Shown here in pieces: positions 17,497 to 27,250 of a stretch of DNA of 64,000 nt. The notes beneath the pieces are model-generated. The model ran no database searches. It saw only the letters and a list, made by a program, of their open reading frames with translations, and was not told the DNA's origin. Numbering within the stretch: position 1 is the first letter of the stretch; each line of letters opens with the position of its first letter. This DNA is from Rhizobium etli 8C-3 (GTDB lineage Bacteria; Pseudomonadota; Alphaproteobacteria; Rhizobiales; Rhizobiaceae): contig NZ_CP017244.1 in NCBI RefSeq assembly GCF_001908375.1, positions 1,426,001-1,490,000 on the forward strand, written 5' to 3'. A program made the position numbers and the translations under genes.

Positions 17497-17593
17497 CAGC
17501 GTCTCTATCTGGTGGCGAATTCCGATCTCGTAAAGACGATCTAAAGTTAACCGACTTTCGGCATATTCAGGTGAACGTCAAGAACGGAATTGA

Positions 17594-19312
17594 ATGGTAA
17601 CCGTCGCGCATACAGGCATTTTTTCAGAGAGTAACATCCGGCGCGCCCGCCTCGGTTCAGGCCTTGTCATGTTCGCCTTCGTGGTCCTCCACCTGTCGAA
17701 CCATGCACTCGGGCTCATTTCCGTCGCTGCTGCCGATGACGGCCGCCGGCTGTTTGTCGCCCTTTGGCGAAATCCGCTCGGCACGCTGATCTTCTACAGC
17801 GCGATCTTCACTCACATCGCGCTGGTGCTCCGCTCGCTATACATGCGCCGCAGCCTGGTCATGCCAAATGGTGAAATGGCCCAGATCGTGCTCGGCCTCG
17901 CCATCCCGCTGCTCTTGATCGATCATGTGATCGGAACCCGTATCGTCCATGAACTCTACAGCTATGCCGACAACTACGAAACGGTCGTTCGCCAGCTGTG
18001 GATACTCTCCTTCGGCAACGGCATCCGGCAGGCAGTCGCGCTTGTTGTCGTCTGGGTCCACGGCTGCATCGGCCTGCATTTCTGGCTGCGCTACCGGCCT
18101 TGGTACGACGGTCTTGCACCGTTGCTTCTGGCAATTGCGATCCTGCTGCCCGTGCTTTCGCTGCTCGGCTTCATCGAGATGGGCCGCACGATCGCCGAGC
18201 CGGACTATGAGGGTCTTGTCGACACCGGACGCTATCAGGAAAACCTCAATACCCGCTATTATTCCGACCCTCACGCCCAGCGGCAGATCGCGATGATACG
18301 CGCCGGGCTCTATGGCAGCTTTTCGCTGGCGCTTCTGTCCGTCATCGCCGCGCGCGGCCGCCGCAAGTGGAAGGAGCGCACGGACCAGATTGCCGTGCAT
18401 TATCCGGGAGGCGAGACGATCAAGGTGCCGCGCGGTTTCACGGTGCTGGAGGCGAGCCGTCTCGGCGGGCTGCCACATTACTCGGTCTGCGGCGGCAAGG
18501 GACAGTGCTCCACCTGCCGCGTTCAGATCCTTAGCGATTACCAGCGCCTGCCGCAACCTGATCAACTGGAGCAGAAGACGCTCGAGCGCATCAATGCGTC
18601 GCCGGACGTACGTCTCGCCTGTCAGCTTCGCCCGGATCATGACATCACCGTCGCGCCGCTTCTGATCCCGACGACCGAACCGGCCCTTCCAGCCAACACA
18701 CAGGAAGCAAGTCCTGGCCGGGAGCGTGAAATTGCCGTGCTTTTCTGCGATATTCGCAACTTCACGAGTTTGACGGAAACCCGGCTGCCCTTCGACATCG
18801 TTTTCCTGCTCAACCGCTATTTCGCCCTTGTCGGAAAGGCAGTGGAACAAGCCGGCGGAAGGATAGACAAGTTCATCGGCGATGGCGCCATGGCCCTTTT
18901 TGGCATCGGCACTTCGCCCGGCGAGGGCTGCCGCCAGGCGCTGAAGGCGGCCGAAACGATCACGTCGGAAATTGAAAAACTCGGCGCCGAACTCGCCGAC
19001 GAACTGACGATACCGCTTCAGATTGCGATCGGCATTCATTTTGGACCAGCCGTCGTCGGCACGATGGGCTACGGCAGGGTGCGAAACCTCACCGCCGTCG
19101 GCGACACGGTAAACGTTGCCAGCCGGCTTGAAAGTGCCGCCAAGGAATTCGGTGCGGCGCTCGTCATTTCCGAGCCGGTGGCCAATCTGTCGGGCGCCGA
19201 TATGGGCGGCATCGAAAGCCGTGACATCAGTGTGCGCGGCCGGGCGCTGCCTTTGAAAGTCTATGTGATCTACAAGCAACAGGCGGGTCGACCGCTCAAT
19301 GGAAAAGCCTGA
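17594..19312 (+). CDS. cyaC: CyaC-type membrane adenylate cyclase with diheme-b anchor and [2Fe-2S] domain
   Basis: The 572-residue protein has three modules. Residues 20-255 form about six membrane helices with His33, His37, His74, His111, His119, His156 and His162, including the tetra-His heme-b pattern of succinate dehydrogenase anchors. Residues 265-350 are a plant/adrenodoxin-type ferredoxin with Cys299, Cys305, Cys308 and Cys343. Residues 375-560 are a class III cyclase domain with metal Asp residues in FCDIRNFTSLTE and FIGDGAMALFG, and the Asn/Arg pair in GDTVNVASRLE. S. meliloti CyaC has this architecture and makes cAMP in response to quinone redox state. The stop overlaps the FkbM gene start by one base. 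Confidence 0.88.
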   Translation: MVTVAHTGIFSESNIRRARLGSGLVMFAFVVLHLSNHALGLISVAAADDGRRLFVALWRNPLGTLIFYSAIFTHIALVLRSLYMRRSLVMPNGEMAQIVLGLAIPLLLIDHVIGTRIVHELYSYADNYETVVRQLWILSFGNGIRQAVALVVVWVHGCIGLHFWLRYRPWYDGLAPLLLAIAILLPVLSLLGFIEMGRTIAEPDYEGLVDTGRYQENLNTRYYSDPHAQRQIAMIRAGLYGSFSLALLSVIAARGRRKWKERTDQIAVHYPGGETIKVPRGFTVLEASRLGGLPHYSVCGGKGQCSTCRVQILSDYQRLPQPDQLEQKTLERINASPDVRLACQLRPDHDITVAPLLIPTTEPALPANTQEASPGREREIAVLFCDIRNFTSLTETRLPFDIVFLLNRYFALVGKAVEQAGGRIDKFIGDGAMALFGIGTSPGEGCRQALKAAETITSEIEKLGAELADELTIPLQIAIGIHFGPAVVGTMGYGRVRNLTAVGDTVNVASRLESAAKEFGAALVISEPVANLSGADMGGIESRDISVRGRALPLKVYVIYKQQAGRPLNGKA

Positions 19313-20190
19313 TGGCCGCTGATGCGTTGAGATCAAAAAAATACTGGCGAAAGCGCCTGCGCAGAGCGCAAAATGCCGTGGCAAGCCGCTTCTTCGATAC
19401 GCGCTTCGGCAGGCGCTTGCTCATCGAAAACATCGGGCCACGGGTCCTTTCCATGACCGTTGATGCCGGCGATCATCTGATGACATTTTCGCCATCCGAC
19501 TATATCGGCCGCAAGGTCTTCCGCAAGGGGCATTTCGAGCGCGGGAACGTCGATCGGCTCCTGGCGGTGCTGCGCGAGCGCGGCCTTTTGCGAAAGGACG
19601 GCGTCCTGCTCGAGCTTGGCGGCAATATCGGCACGCAGACCGTCTATTTCGCGCTGAGCAACGCTTATTCGCGCATCGTCAGCGTCGAACCTGATCCTCG
19701 CAATTTCCGGCTGCTGCAAACCAACATTGGCCAGAATCGGCTGGGGGAGACGGTCACGCTCGTCAACTGCGCCGCGGGCGAGACTGCAGGGGAAATCGAC
19801 TTCTTTCTCAACGCAACAAACCATGGAAAGAGCAGCGCCATCCGGCAGAGTTCATCGGACATCAAGGTGAGCGTCCCGGTAAGGCCGGTGAGCGACATCC
19901 TGAGCGAGACAGGTCTCAATGCGGACGACGTCAGCCTCGTCTGGATGGACATCGAAGGCTACGAACCTGTCGCCTGCCGCTCAATGGCTCCGCTGATGTC
20001 GCGGCGCGTGCCGCTCTACATGGAATTCACACCGATTTTCTACGGGCTCGAACAGACCCGTGATTTCGTAAGGATGCTTGCCGGCTGCTATGAGGATTGC
20101 ATCGTCTTCTTCGAGGAGGGCGAGCAGGAAATGAAGGTTCGCGACCTGCCAGGCGGCATTGATCAGTACGACGTCCTCTTGCTGCCGTGA
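19312..20190 (+). CDS. FkbM family SAM-dependent methyltransferase
   Basis: The 292-residue protein has the SAM-binding motif I LLELGGNIGTQTVYFAL at about residue 102, then IVSVEPDPRNFRLLQTNI, VTLVNCAAGE and LVWMDIEGYE, the FkbM hallmarks. FkbM enzymes usually O-methylate sugars or polyketides. It begins one base before the cyaC stop (TGATG), so it is coupled to the cyclase. Acceptor unknown; the many glycan genes nearby make a sugar plausible. Confidence 0.85.
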   Translation: MAADALRSKKYWRKRLRRAQNAVASRFFDTRFGRRLLIENIGPRVLSMTVDAGDHLMTFSPSDYIGRKVFRKGHFERGNVDRLLAVLRERGLLRKDGVLLELGGNIGTQTVYFALSNAYSRIVSVEPDPRNFRLLQTNIGQNRLGETVTLVNCAAGETAGEIDFFLNATNHGKSSAIRQSSSDIKVSVPVRPVSDILSETGLNADDVSLVWMDIEGYEPVACRSMAPLMSRRVPLYMEFTPIFYGLEQTRDFVRMLAGCYEDCIVFFEEGEQEMKVRDLPGGIDQYDVLLLP

Positions 20191-20310
20191 TTCCTCGCTT
20201 GCGCATGCATGAAAACGGGTTGGTGGCCGACCAGCAAGGGCGGTCGAGCCGAGGCAAGCGTGGCGTTACGCATCTGGGCCCAAGGCACGGAAAACCTGCG
20301 CATCTCAGGC

Positions 20311-20790
20311 TTACTTCCGCCGGTAGACAAAATACCGTCCTTCCTTGACGCCGTCAGGAAGCGGCAGCGGCTCAAGCTCCGGCCAATCGAGCGGCAGACC
20401 GCTGACGGCGACGCCCCCACTTGTAAGAACGCCGGCCACCAGCTGCGGAAGCCAGGTCAGCGTTATTGCATCGATCTCGTCATGGCCCGTCCCAATATCG
20501 GCATGTGCAAGTGCTGCACCGATACCGATGAAGGCTTGGCCGCTTTCTCGGATATCGCCCGTCACCATGTCATTTGCAGGCGGGGTCGAGGCCGAATAGG
20601 AATGCACCTCTCGATCGAATGCGATTATGCGGCGGGTCGGGAAATGCTCGCGTAAATGATCATAGGTCCGGCCATTTCCAAGGCCGAATTCCAAAACCGG
20701 GCCTTCGGTCTCCTTCACCAGGTCACGGATGGAATTGAGGATGTCGCGCTGAGCCGTCAAACGGCGGATGAAGCTGTCGAGGCGGCTCAT
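20311..20790 (-). CDS. Class I SAM-dependent methyltransferase (Methyltransf_20-like)
   Basis: The 159-residue protein has a short SAM-binding core: GPVLEFGLGNGRTYDHLRE is motif I, IIAFDREVHSY motif II, and DAITLTWLPQLVAGVL the later strand. The C-terminus is YFVYRRK. This short form fits the small alphaproteobacterial Methyltransf_20 family. It is divergent from the DUF3095 gene, with 125 bases between the starts. Substrate unknown. About 120 bases between this gene and the FkbM gene hold no feature I recognise. Confidence 0.75.
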   Translation of the reverse strand: MSRLDSFIRRLTAQRDILNSIRDLVKETEGPVLEFGLGNGRTYDHLREHFPTRRIIAFDREVHSYSASTPPANDMVTGDIRESGQAFIGIGAALAHADIGTGHDEIDAITLTWLPQLVAGVLTSGGVAVSGLPLDWPELEPLPLPDGVKEGRYFVYRRK

Positions 20791-20915
20791 CTATGTCCTT
20801 GTCCGTCATTTCTTTTTTGCAATCCGGTGCTATCACATGAAACCGCCCAAAGTCGACAACCGCAAATCAAAATGACCATTGCCGCGGCGACATGCGTCTG
20901 TGATAAGGTCGGATC

Positions 20916-22091
20916 ATGAATGCCGTTCCGGATCAACAATTCTTCGCGACAGTGCCGGTCTTTACCGATTTCGAGGACGTGACCGATGCTGGAAACTACC
21001 GGCCACTGCCGGACGGCTGGATTTTGGCGCTCGCCGATATCGTCGGATCGACGCAGGCGATCGAAGCCGGACGCTACAAGGACGTCAACATGGCGGGCGC
21101 CTCTGTCATCTCTGCCGTGTTGAATGCCGTCAGCAAGGGCGATTATCCCTTCGTCTTCGGTGGCGACGGGGCACTCATTGCCCTGCCGGGATCGCTCGAA
21201 ATGGTTGCGCGCGATGCGCTCGCAGCCGTGCAGATCTGGGCCGAAGAGGAGCTCGGCTTCATGTTGCGCGCCGCCATCGTGCCGCTCGCCGATATCCGCC
21301 GCGAAGGTCTCGACGTCCTGATCGCCCGTTATTCCGCAAGCCCCTACGTCAGCTACGCGATGTTCTCGGGAGGCGGCAACAGCTGGGCCGAACGACAGAT
21401 GAAGGAGGGCAAATACGCCATTGCGCGCGCCGCGCCGGGCACCCGGCCGAACCTCGCCGGCCTCTCCTGCCGCTGGAACCCGATTGGATCGCGGCATGGA
21501 GAAATCGTCTCCATCATTGCCGTTCCCGGCGCAATGGGGCAGGGCGCGGAGTTTCAGCAACTGGTTACGGAAATCGTCGCGGTTGCCGCCGAGCAGGGCC
21601 GCGGCGGCCATCCGATACCCCCAGATGGTCCTAGGCTCTCGTTTTCGATGAAGGGCATCGACCGCGAAGTCAAGGTGACGGCACCGAAGGGAAAGCGCTT
21701 CCTGACCAAGCTCTTCATCGTGCTGCAGCTCGTCCTCCTTTCCGCGCTCAATAAGATCGGCCTGCCATTCGGCAAATTCGACGCCCGGCGCTACAAGGAG
21801 GATGTTGCCGGAAACTCGGATTTCCGCAAATTTGACGACGGGCTGAAAATGACGATCGATGTAGATGCCGCACGTCTCGATCGGATCGAAAAGCTGCTCG
21901 ATCAAGCGCAAGCCGGCGGCATTGCCCGTTACGGCCTGCACCGGCAGAAATCGGCGCTCATGACCTGTTTCGTGCCGACGCCGCTCTTACGCGACCACAT
22001 GCATTTCATAGATGGCGCAAACGGCGGTTATGCCGTTGCCGCCAGCAAGATCACCGGCAAGGCCGTTTCGGCGGCAAGCCTCACGCCTTGA
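20916..22091 (+). CDS. DUF3095 protein, nucleotide-cyclase-like fold
   Basis: The 391-residue protein matches DUF3095: WILALADIVGSTQAIEAGRY at residues 34-53, VFGGDGALIALPG at about 84-96, and a C-terminal half with ALMTCFVPTPLLRDHMHFIDG. The first two segments align with the metal-Asp regions of class III cyclases (D-hxGST and GDG), suggesting a cyclase-related domain. The usual Asn-x3-Arg segment of active cyclases is not evident. Activity is unproven. It overlaps the convergent UDP-sugar dehydrogenase gene by 11 bases. Confidence 0.8.
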   Translation: MNAVPDQQFFATVPVFTDFEDVTDAGNYRPLPDGWILALADIVGSTQAIEAGRYKDVNMAGASVISAVLNAVSKGDYPFVFGGDGALIALPGSLEMVARDALAAVQIWAEEELGFMLRAAIVPLADIRREGLDVLIARYSASPYVSYAMFSGGGNSWAERQMKEGKYAIARAAPGTRPNLAGLSCRWNPIGSRHGEIVSIIAVPGAMGQGAEFQQLVTEIVAVAAEQGRGGHPIPPDGPRLSFSMKGIDREVKVTAPKGKRFLTKLFIVLQLVLLSALNKIGLPFGKFDARRYKEDVAGNSDFRKFDDGLKMTIDVDAARLDRIEKLLDQAQAGGIARYGLHRQKSALMTCFVPTPLLRDHMHFIDGANGGYAVAASKITGKAVSAASLTP

Positions 22092-23436
22092 TGACGTGGC
22101 CCGCCGAAAGGCCGAGCCGTTTGAAGACGTTTCGCGTATCAACAATCAGCGGCGCGTTTTTGACGAGCATGGCGTAATCGACCTGGTCGTGATCGGTGGC
22201 GACCAGCACCGCGTCGAAATCCAAGAGAACCTCTGGCGCCAACGCCACGGATTTACGTCCTTTCAAGGCCTGATACTCGCGCGTCGGCGGAATTTCGGCC
22301 ACAAAAGGATCGTGATAATCCGCCGTGCCGCCTCGTTCCTCAATGATCTCGATCAGGCGTAGCGACGGGCTCTCGCGGATATCTGCGACATTCTTCTTGT
22401 AGGCAAGACCGAGGACCAGAACCTTGCTTCGGCTGAGTGCCTTCCCGCAACGGATATCCAGTGCTTCTGCAAGCTTGCCAACGATATAGCGCGGCATCGC
22501 CGAATTGATCTCGCCTGCAAGTTCGATGAAGCGTGTCGGCAGTTCGTACTCGCGGGATTTCCATGTCAGATAGAACGGGTCGATCGGAATGCAGTGGCCG
22601 CCGAGCCCGGGCCCGGGATAGAATGGCATATAGCCGAACGGCTTGGTCTTTGCCGCGTCGATCACTTCCCAGACATCGATGCCCATCGCCGCATAGACGG
22701 TCTTCAGCTCGTTGACGAGTGCGATATTGACCGAGCGAAAGATGTTCTCAGTAAGTTTCACCGCTTCGGCCGTCGCGTTGGAAGAAACTGGAACCACGGT
22801 CTTCACCGCCGCGCCGTAAAAGGCTTTCATCAGCTCCAGCGCTTGCGCCCCGTCGCCAGCGACCACCTTCGGAATAGTCGCGGTGTGGTAGTGCTGGTTG
22901 CCGGGATCCTCGCGCTCTGGAGAAAAGCCGACGAAGAAATCCACGCCCGATTTCAGGCCCGTCTTTTCCAAGATGACCTTCACGACGTCGTCGGTGGTCC
23001 CGGGATAGGTCGTTGATTCCAGGACCACGAGCTGGCCGGCACGAAGATGCGCTGCGATGGAGCGCGACGTCGCTTCGACATAGGAAAGATCCGGGTCGCG
23101 ATGCTTCGTAAGCGGCGTCGGTACGCAGATGACGATTACGTCGCAGGCCGCAAGGCCGGCAAAGTCCACCGTCGCTGAAAAGCGGCCCGCCTGCTTCTCG
23201 ATGCTCAATGCCTCGTCGGCCACCGCGTCGATATAGGATTTGCTGGCATCGAGCGCCACGATCTTCTTCGGATCGACGTCGAAACCAGTGACTTCAAAAC
23301 CGCTGCGCGCAATTGCAATCGCCAGCGGCAGGCCGACATAGCCGAGCCCGATGACGCCCGCCCGGGCCGAGCGGTCTTTGATCTTTGCGGAGAGGTCGGC
23401 GAAAGAGGATGGGCTAGCCAAGACAGTTCTCTTCAA
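22081..23436 (-). CDS. Nucleotide-sugar dehydrogenase (UDP-GlcNAc 6-dehydrogenase/WbpA-type)
   Basis: The 451-residue protein of the UDP-glucose/GDP-mannose dehydrogenase family has the NAD-binding motif AGVIGLGYVGLPLA at residue 27, VVLESTTYPGTT, and the catalytic Cys in GLGGHCIPIDPFYLTW. The C-terminal domain has VLVLGLAYKKNVADIRESPS. CIPIDPFYL and the length match the WbpA/TviB branch, which oxidises UDP-N-acetylhexosamines to uronic acids, rather than UDP-glucose dehydrogenase. It supplies an acidic sugar donor, plausibly for the glycosyltransferases in this window. Confidence 0.85.
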   Translation of the reverse strand: MKRTVLASPSSFADLSAKIKDRSARAGVIGLGYVGLPLAIAIARSGFEVTGFDVDPKKIVALDASKSYIDAVADEALSIEKQAGRFSATVDFAGLAACDVIVICVPTPLTKHRDPDLSYVEATSRSIAAHLRAGQLVVLESTTYPGTTDDVVKVILEKTGLKSGVDFFVGFSPEREDPGNQHYHTATIPKVVAGDGAQALELMKAFYGAAVKTVVPVSSNATAEAVKLTENIFRSVNIALVNELKTVYAAMGIDVWEVIDAAKTKPFGYMPFYPGPGLGGHCIPIDPFYLTWKSREYELPTRFIELAGEINSAMPRYIVGKLAEALDIRCGKALSRSKVLVLGLAYKKNVADIRESPSLRLIEIIEERGGTADYHDPFVAEIPPTREYQALKGRKSVALAPEVLLDFDAVLVATDHDQVDYAMLVKNAPLIVDTRNVFKRLGLSAGHVIKA

Positions 23437-23846
23437 TAAGAGGAAGTTAGGCCGTGAGATAATGCAAGATTACCGAGATTGAAACCCGCCGTCTTCTAAC
23501 GGCGATGTGAAGCAGGCGTGATCGCCATGCCCGCATCGGCCCGCTGGCAGGCAGGTCTTTCCGGTGTGACTAAAAAGACTCGCACGCTGCTCGAGATGAT
23601 TGTTCAAGCGGAGAAAAATGCACCTATGCCATTGTCTCGCATTCCCGGGGCGCCTATTTAAATCGAATAAGTGAATGACGGAAAGGGCTGCCCGTCCTCC
23701 CGGTTTTGTGGGTTTGACAGGTACGTCTGCCGGTTCTTCGGCAGATCGTTGACACGATAATACCGCTCGTCCATCTTGAATTTCCGCCCTGCGCACGAAA
23801 GTGCCGCGGGCCGGTTTTCTATCGTCTTCAGGAACGGACGTGCTTT
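23437..23846. other. 410-base intergenic region
   Basis: No gene is supported here. The region includes a hairpin TCTGCCG-GTTCTT-CGGCAGA (23726-23745) about 100 bases before the cyclase gene, without a U-run, and an AT-rich patch near 23658-23680. It must hold the divergent promoters of the UDP-sugar dehydrogenase and the cyclase. A 108-codon minus-strand frame has no domain features. Confidence 0.45.
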
Positions 23847-25208
23847 ATGAGGATAATACCGAGAATGAGCACGATCGAATCCAGCGTGTCCTCCATCCTT
23901 CTGGACCGCGTCGCCGAATGGCTGACAAACTCTTCGCTTGCCGGTGATGATCTTGAAAACATCGTTCGCGGGTTCTGCGAGCGGATTGCTGCCGCCGGTC
24001 TTCCGATCGCGCGCGTGCACCTGACCTTTTCGATGCTTCATCCGCTCTATGACGCCTTGGGCTTCACCTGGCGGCGTGCGAGCGGGGTCACGATCGAAGG
24101 CTATCGCCATTCCGTGGGCGCCAAGCCCGATCGTTTTCTCCAAAGCCCGTATTACTATCTTCTCGACAACAACCTGCAGCATATCCGCCGCCGGATCTCG
24201 CTTGATGGCCTTGCGGAATTCCCCATCTTCGAGGACCTGCGCGCCGAGAAGATCACCGACTATCTCGCCTTCGTGCAGCCCTTCGGCGACGGCTCCGTCC
24301 AGGGCATGATGGGCTCGTGGTCGACGGATAATCATTTTGGCTTTTCTGACGATATGATCGATGCGCTGCTACGCATGCAGAACCATCTGGCCGTTGCCGC
24401 CAAGATGGCCGTGCTCGGCAAGCTCGCAAACAACATGTTGACGACCTATCTCGGCGGCGACGCAGGCAAGCGCGTGCTGAACGGCCAGATCCGCCGCGGC
24501 GACGGAGAAACGATCCGGGCCGCCCTTGTCATGGGCGACATGCGCCAGTCGACAATGTATGCCGAAAAGGAAGGCCGGCAGGCCTATATCGACACGCTGA
24601 ACGAGTTCTTCGACGCGATTGCAGCACCTTTCAACCGCAATGGCGGCGAGATCTTAAGCTTCCTCGGTGACGGCTTTCTCGCTGTCTACCCCTGCGGCCG
24701 TCACAAGGACCCGTCGAAAATCGCCTCGCAGGCGGCCCTTTCTGCCGTCCACCAGGCGCAGGCACGCGTTGTCGAACTCAACAACGAACGCGCCGAAAAA
24801 GGTCTTGGCGCGATCAATTACGGCATCGGACTGCATATCGGCAACGTGATGCTCGGGAATGTCGGGCTCAAGGACCGCCTGACGTTTTCGGCCTTCGGCT
24901 CGGCTGTCAACGAAGTCCAGCGCCTGCAGGCGCTGACGAAGAAGTACAATCGCGAGGTCGTCGCCAGCCAGGCGTTTGCGGGTTATTGCGGCGGTGAATG
25001 GACGACTCTTGGTGAAGAGAAGCTGCGCGGCATCCGCCAGAAGGTGACGATACTTCAGCCGCGCGCGTCCGCGCCGGCACGCGCCATCGACGGGAATTTC
25101 CGCGAAGTCGCCCCAAATGGCCTTTCCGAAGCCGAGCAGGTCATCCTCCTCCATCGCGATGCCAAGAAGCAGGCCAAGCGGACGACGGCCGAGGGCTTCG
25201 TTCAGTAA
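23847..25208 (+). CDS. Soluble class III adenylate/guanylate cyclase
   Basis: The 453-residue protein has an N-terminal region of about 200 residues without membrane helices, the sensor-like region of the rhizobial family that begins with helices and HLTFSMLHPLYDALGFTWRR. A class III cyclase domain follows at about 220-400: metal Asp in LVMGDMRQSTMYAE, SFLGDGFLAVYP, and the transition-state Asn/Arg in AFGSAVNEVQRLQ. The Asp usual before that Asn (GDxVN) is Ser-Ala here, a variation that may affect activity. ATG 23847 follows GGACG; ATG 23865 is an alternative. Confidence 0.83.
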   Translation: MRIIPRMSTIESSVSSILLDRVAEWLTNSSLAGDDLENIVRGFCERIAAAGLPIARVHLTFSMLHPLYDALGFTWRRASGVTIEGYRHSVGAKPDRFLQSPYYYLLDNNLQHIRRRISLDGLAEFPIFEDLRAEKITDYLAFVQPFGDGSVQGMMGSWSTDNHFGFSDDMIDALLRMQNHLAVAAKMAVLGKLANNMLTTYLGGDAGKRVLNGQIRRGDGETIRAALVMGDMRQSTMYAEKEGRQAYIDTLNEFFDAIAAPFNRNGGEILSFLGDGFLAVYPCGRHKDPSKIASQAALSAVHQAQARVVELNNERAEKGLGAINYGIGLHIGNVMLGNVGLKDRLTFSAFGSAVNEVQRLQALTKKYNREVVASQAFAGYCGGEWTTLGEEKLRGIRQKVTILQPRASAPARAIDGNFREVAPNGLSEAEQVILLHRDAKKQAKRTTAEGFVQ

Positions 25209-25354
25209 GCTGCGGCTGAAATGCTTGTTTTGCTTTTGTAAATCAGACGAAACCTGATCGGTTCCGCATGCCTTGTCATCAACTGGACACCCCGATTGCG
25301 GTACGATAGTGTGCCTTAACGGGAACACAAAAGAGACTGGGGAATATCGTTGGT

Positions 25355-27250
25355 ATGGCGTCCGCGTCCGACTTATTGCGTATCGAAAATCTCGACGTCT
25401 CATTCTCAGTGTTCGGGGACAAGCTGCGCGTCGTAAAGAATGCTGAACTGCGCATTCTTCCGGGCAAGGTGACCGCACTTGTCGGCGAATCTGGCTCGGG
25501 TAAATCGGTCATCAGCCAGTCGATCATGGGCATCCTGCCGAACGCCGCAAAGGCGAGCGGCCGCATTCTCTTCACCGATCCGCTCAACGGCGAGACCACC
25601 GATATCCTGCAGTTCGGCCGCGACAGCGAGGAAATGCGGGATTTGCGCGGCAAGCGCATGGCGACGATCTTCCAGGAGCCGATGACGTCGCTCTCGCCGC
25701 TCCACACGATCGGCAACCAGATCAGCGAGGTGTTGCTGATCCACACGGATGCAAACAAGATCGAGGCACGCGAAAGAACCGAGGAAATGCTCGGCCTCGT
25801 CGGGTTTGCCAATCCGCACCGCACATACGAGATGTATCCGTTCGAGCTTTCAGGTGGCATGCGACAACGCGCGATGATTGCAATGGCGCTGATCTGCAGC
25901 CCCGCTCTGCTGATCGCCGACGAGCCGACCACAGCCCTCGACGTGACGATCCAGGCGCAAATTCTCGAGCTGCTGCGCGACCTCCAGCATAAGCTCGGCA
26001 TGGCGATGCTGCTCATCACTCACGATCTCGGCGTCGTCGCCAACATGGCAGACGAGGTCGTCGTGATCTATCACGGCGAAATCATGGAAGCTGGACCCGT
26101 CAATTCGATATTTCGCGATCCGCAGCATCCATATCTCAAGGGCCTCATGGCTGCGGTGCCGCATTTTGACATGAAGCCGGGCGAGCGGCTGAAAGCACTG
26201 CGTGATGTTCCGGTCAATCTGGAATCGTTCCTCGGCAAGGAGCGAATGGTGGGTGCCAGCGGACCGGAGCTTTTGCTTTCGGTCAACAATCTCTCCAAGA
26301 CGTTTGCGACGCGCAAGCGCAGTCTTTTCAGCAGAGGCGAAGCGGCAGTCATGCGGGCGGTCGATGACGTCAGTTTCGATATCCGACGCGGCGAGTGTCT
26401 GGGGCTCGTCGGCGAATCGGGCTGCGGCAAGACCACCGTCAGCAAGATCCTGATGCGCGCAATCACGCCCGATGGCGGCTCTGTGATCTTCAATGATGGC
26501 AAGGACGTGATCGACGTTCTTGCCGTCAAGGGCGATGATTTGCAGGCGCTGCGTACCAAGATCCAGATGGTGTTTCAGGATCCGGTTTCGTCGCTGTCGC
26601 CGCGCATGACGGTGCGCAACATCCTGAGCGAGCCGCTCGAAATCCACGATCGCGGGGACAATGCCGAACGCAAGCAGAAGGTCGAAGCGCTAATGGGCGC
26701 GATCGGCCTCGACCGGCGTTACCTGAGCCGCTATCCGCACAGCTTCTCGGGCGGCCAACGCCAGCGCATCGGTATTGCCCGGGCCCTGGCTCTTGGTCCC
26801 AAACTTATCATCCTGGACGAACCGGTCTCGGCCCTCGACGTTTCCGTGCAGGCGCAAATCCTCAATCTTCTCAAGGATCTGCAAAAAGAACTCGGCCTGA
26901 CCTACCTCTTCATTTCGCACAATCTCGCCGTCGTCGACTATATGGCCGATCGCATCGCCGTGATGTGCAAGGGCCGCATCGTCGAAATCGCCCCGCGCGA
27001 GATCATCTTGCGCGATCCGGTGCATCCCTACACGAGATCGCTGCTTGCCGCCGTCCCCTTCCCCGATCTCGACCGGCCGCTCGATTTCGAAGCCTTGCAA
27101 AAAAATGGCGCCGCCGACAAACAGAACTGGGGCTTCACCTTTACCGCCGAACATGACGATGCGTCGGAGCTAGCTTACGCCGATCTTGGCAACGGTCATC
27201 TGGTACGCGCCCGCAAGGGTGCAGATGCAAAGGAACTGCGTGCATGGTAA
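25355..27250 (+). CDS. Oligopeptide-type ABC transporter, fused double ATPase (DppDF/YejF-like)
   Basis: The 631-residue protein is two ABC ATPase domains in one chain. Domain 1 has [24 protein letters not shown] and [12 protein letters not shown]; domain 2 has [24 protein letters not shown] and [12 protein letters not shown]. Each is followed by the oligopeptide-binding C-terminal segment ([15 protein letters not shown] and [17 protein letters not shown]). All catalytic residues are intact. It heads a four-gene importer, overlapping the binding-protein gene by 7 bases. Having the ATPase gene first is an unusual order. Substrate unknown; a peptide or glycopeptide is likely. Confidence 0.9.
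   Translation: MASASDLLRIENLDVSFSVFGDKLRVVKNAELRILPGKVTALVGESGSGKSVISQSIMGILPNAAKASGRILFTDPLNGETTDILQFGRDSEEMRDLRGKRMATIFQEPMTSLSPLHTIGNQISEVLLIHTDANKIEARERTEEMLGLVGFANPHRTYEMYPFELSGGMRQRAMIAMALICSPALLIADEPTTALDVTIQAQILELLRDLQHKLGMAMLLITHDLGVVANMADEVVVIYHGEIMEAGPVNSIFRDPQHPYLKGLMAAVPHFDMKPGERLKALRDVPVNLESFLGKERMVGASGPELLLSVNNLSKTFATRKRSLFSRGEAAVMRAVDDVSFDIRRGECLGLVGESGCGKTTVSKILMRAITPDGGSVIFNDGKDVIDVLAVKGDDLQALRTKIQMVFQDPVSSLSPRMTVRNILSEPLEIHDRGDNAERKQKVEALMGAIGLDRRYLSRYPHSFSGGQRQRIGIARALALGPKLIILDEPVSALDVSVQAQILNLLKDLQKELGLTYLFISHNLAVVDYMADRIAVMCKGRIVEIAPREIILRDPVHPYTRSLLAAVPFPDLDRPLDFEALQKNGAADKQNWGFTFTAEHDDASELAYADLGNGHLVRARKGADAKELRAW

Noticed and set aside
17837..19384. 515-codon minus-strand ORF across the CyaC-type cyclase gene
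   Set aside because: Antisense shadow of a well-supported multi-domain gene; no recognisable domain.
23726..23745. Hairpin before the soluble cyclase gene as a riboswitch
   Set aside because: A single simple stem-loop with no conserved core or pairing to the ribosome site; noted only as a hairpin in the intergenic entry.
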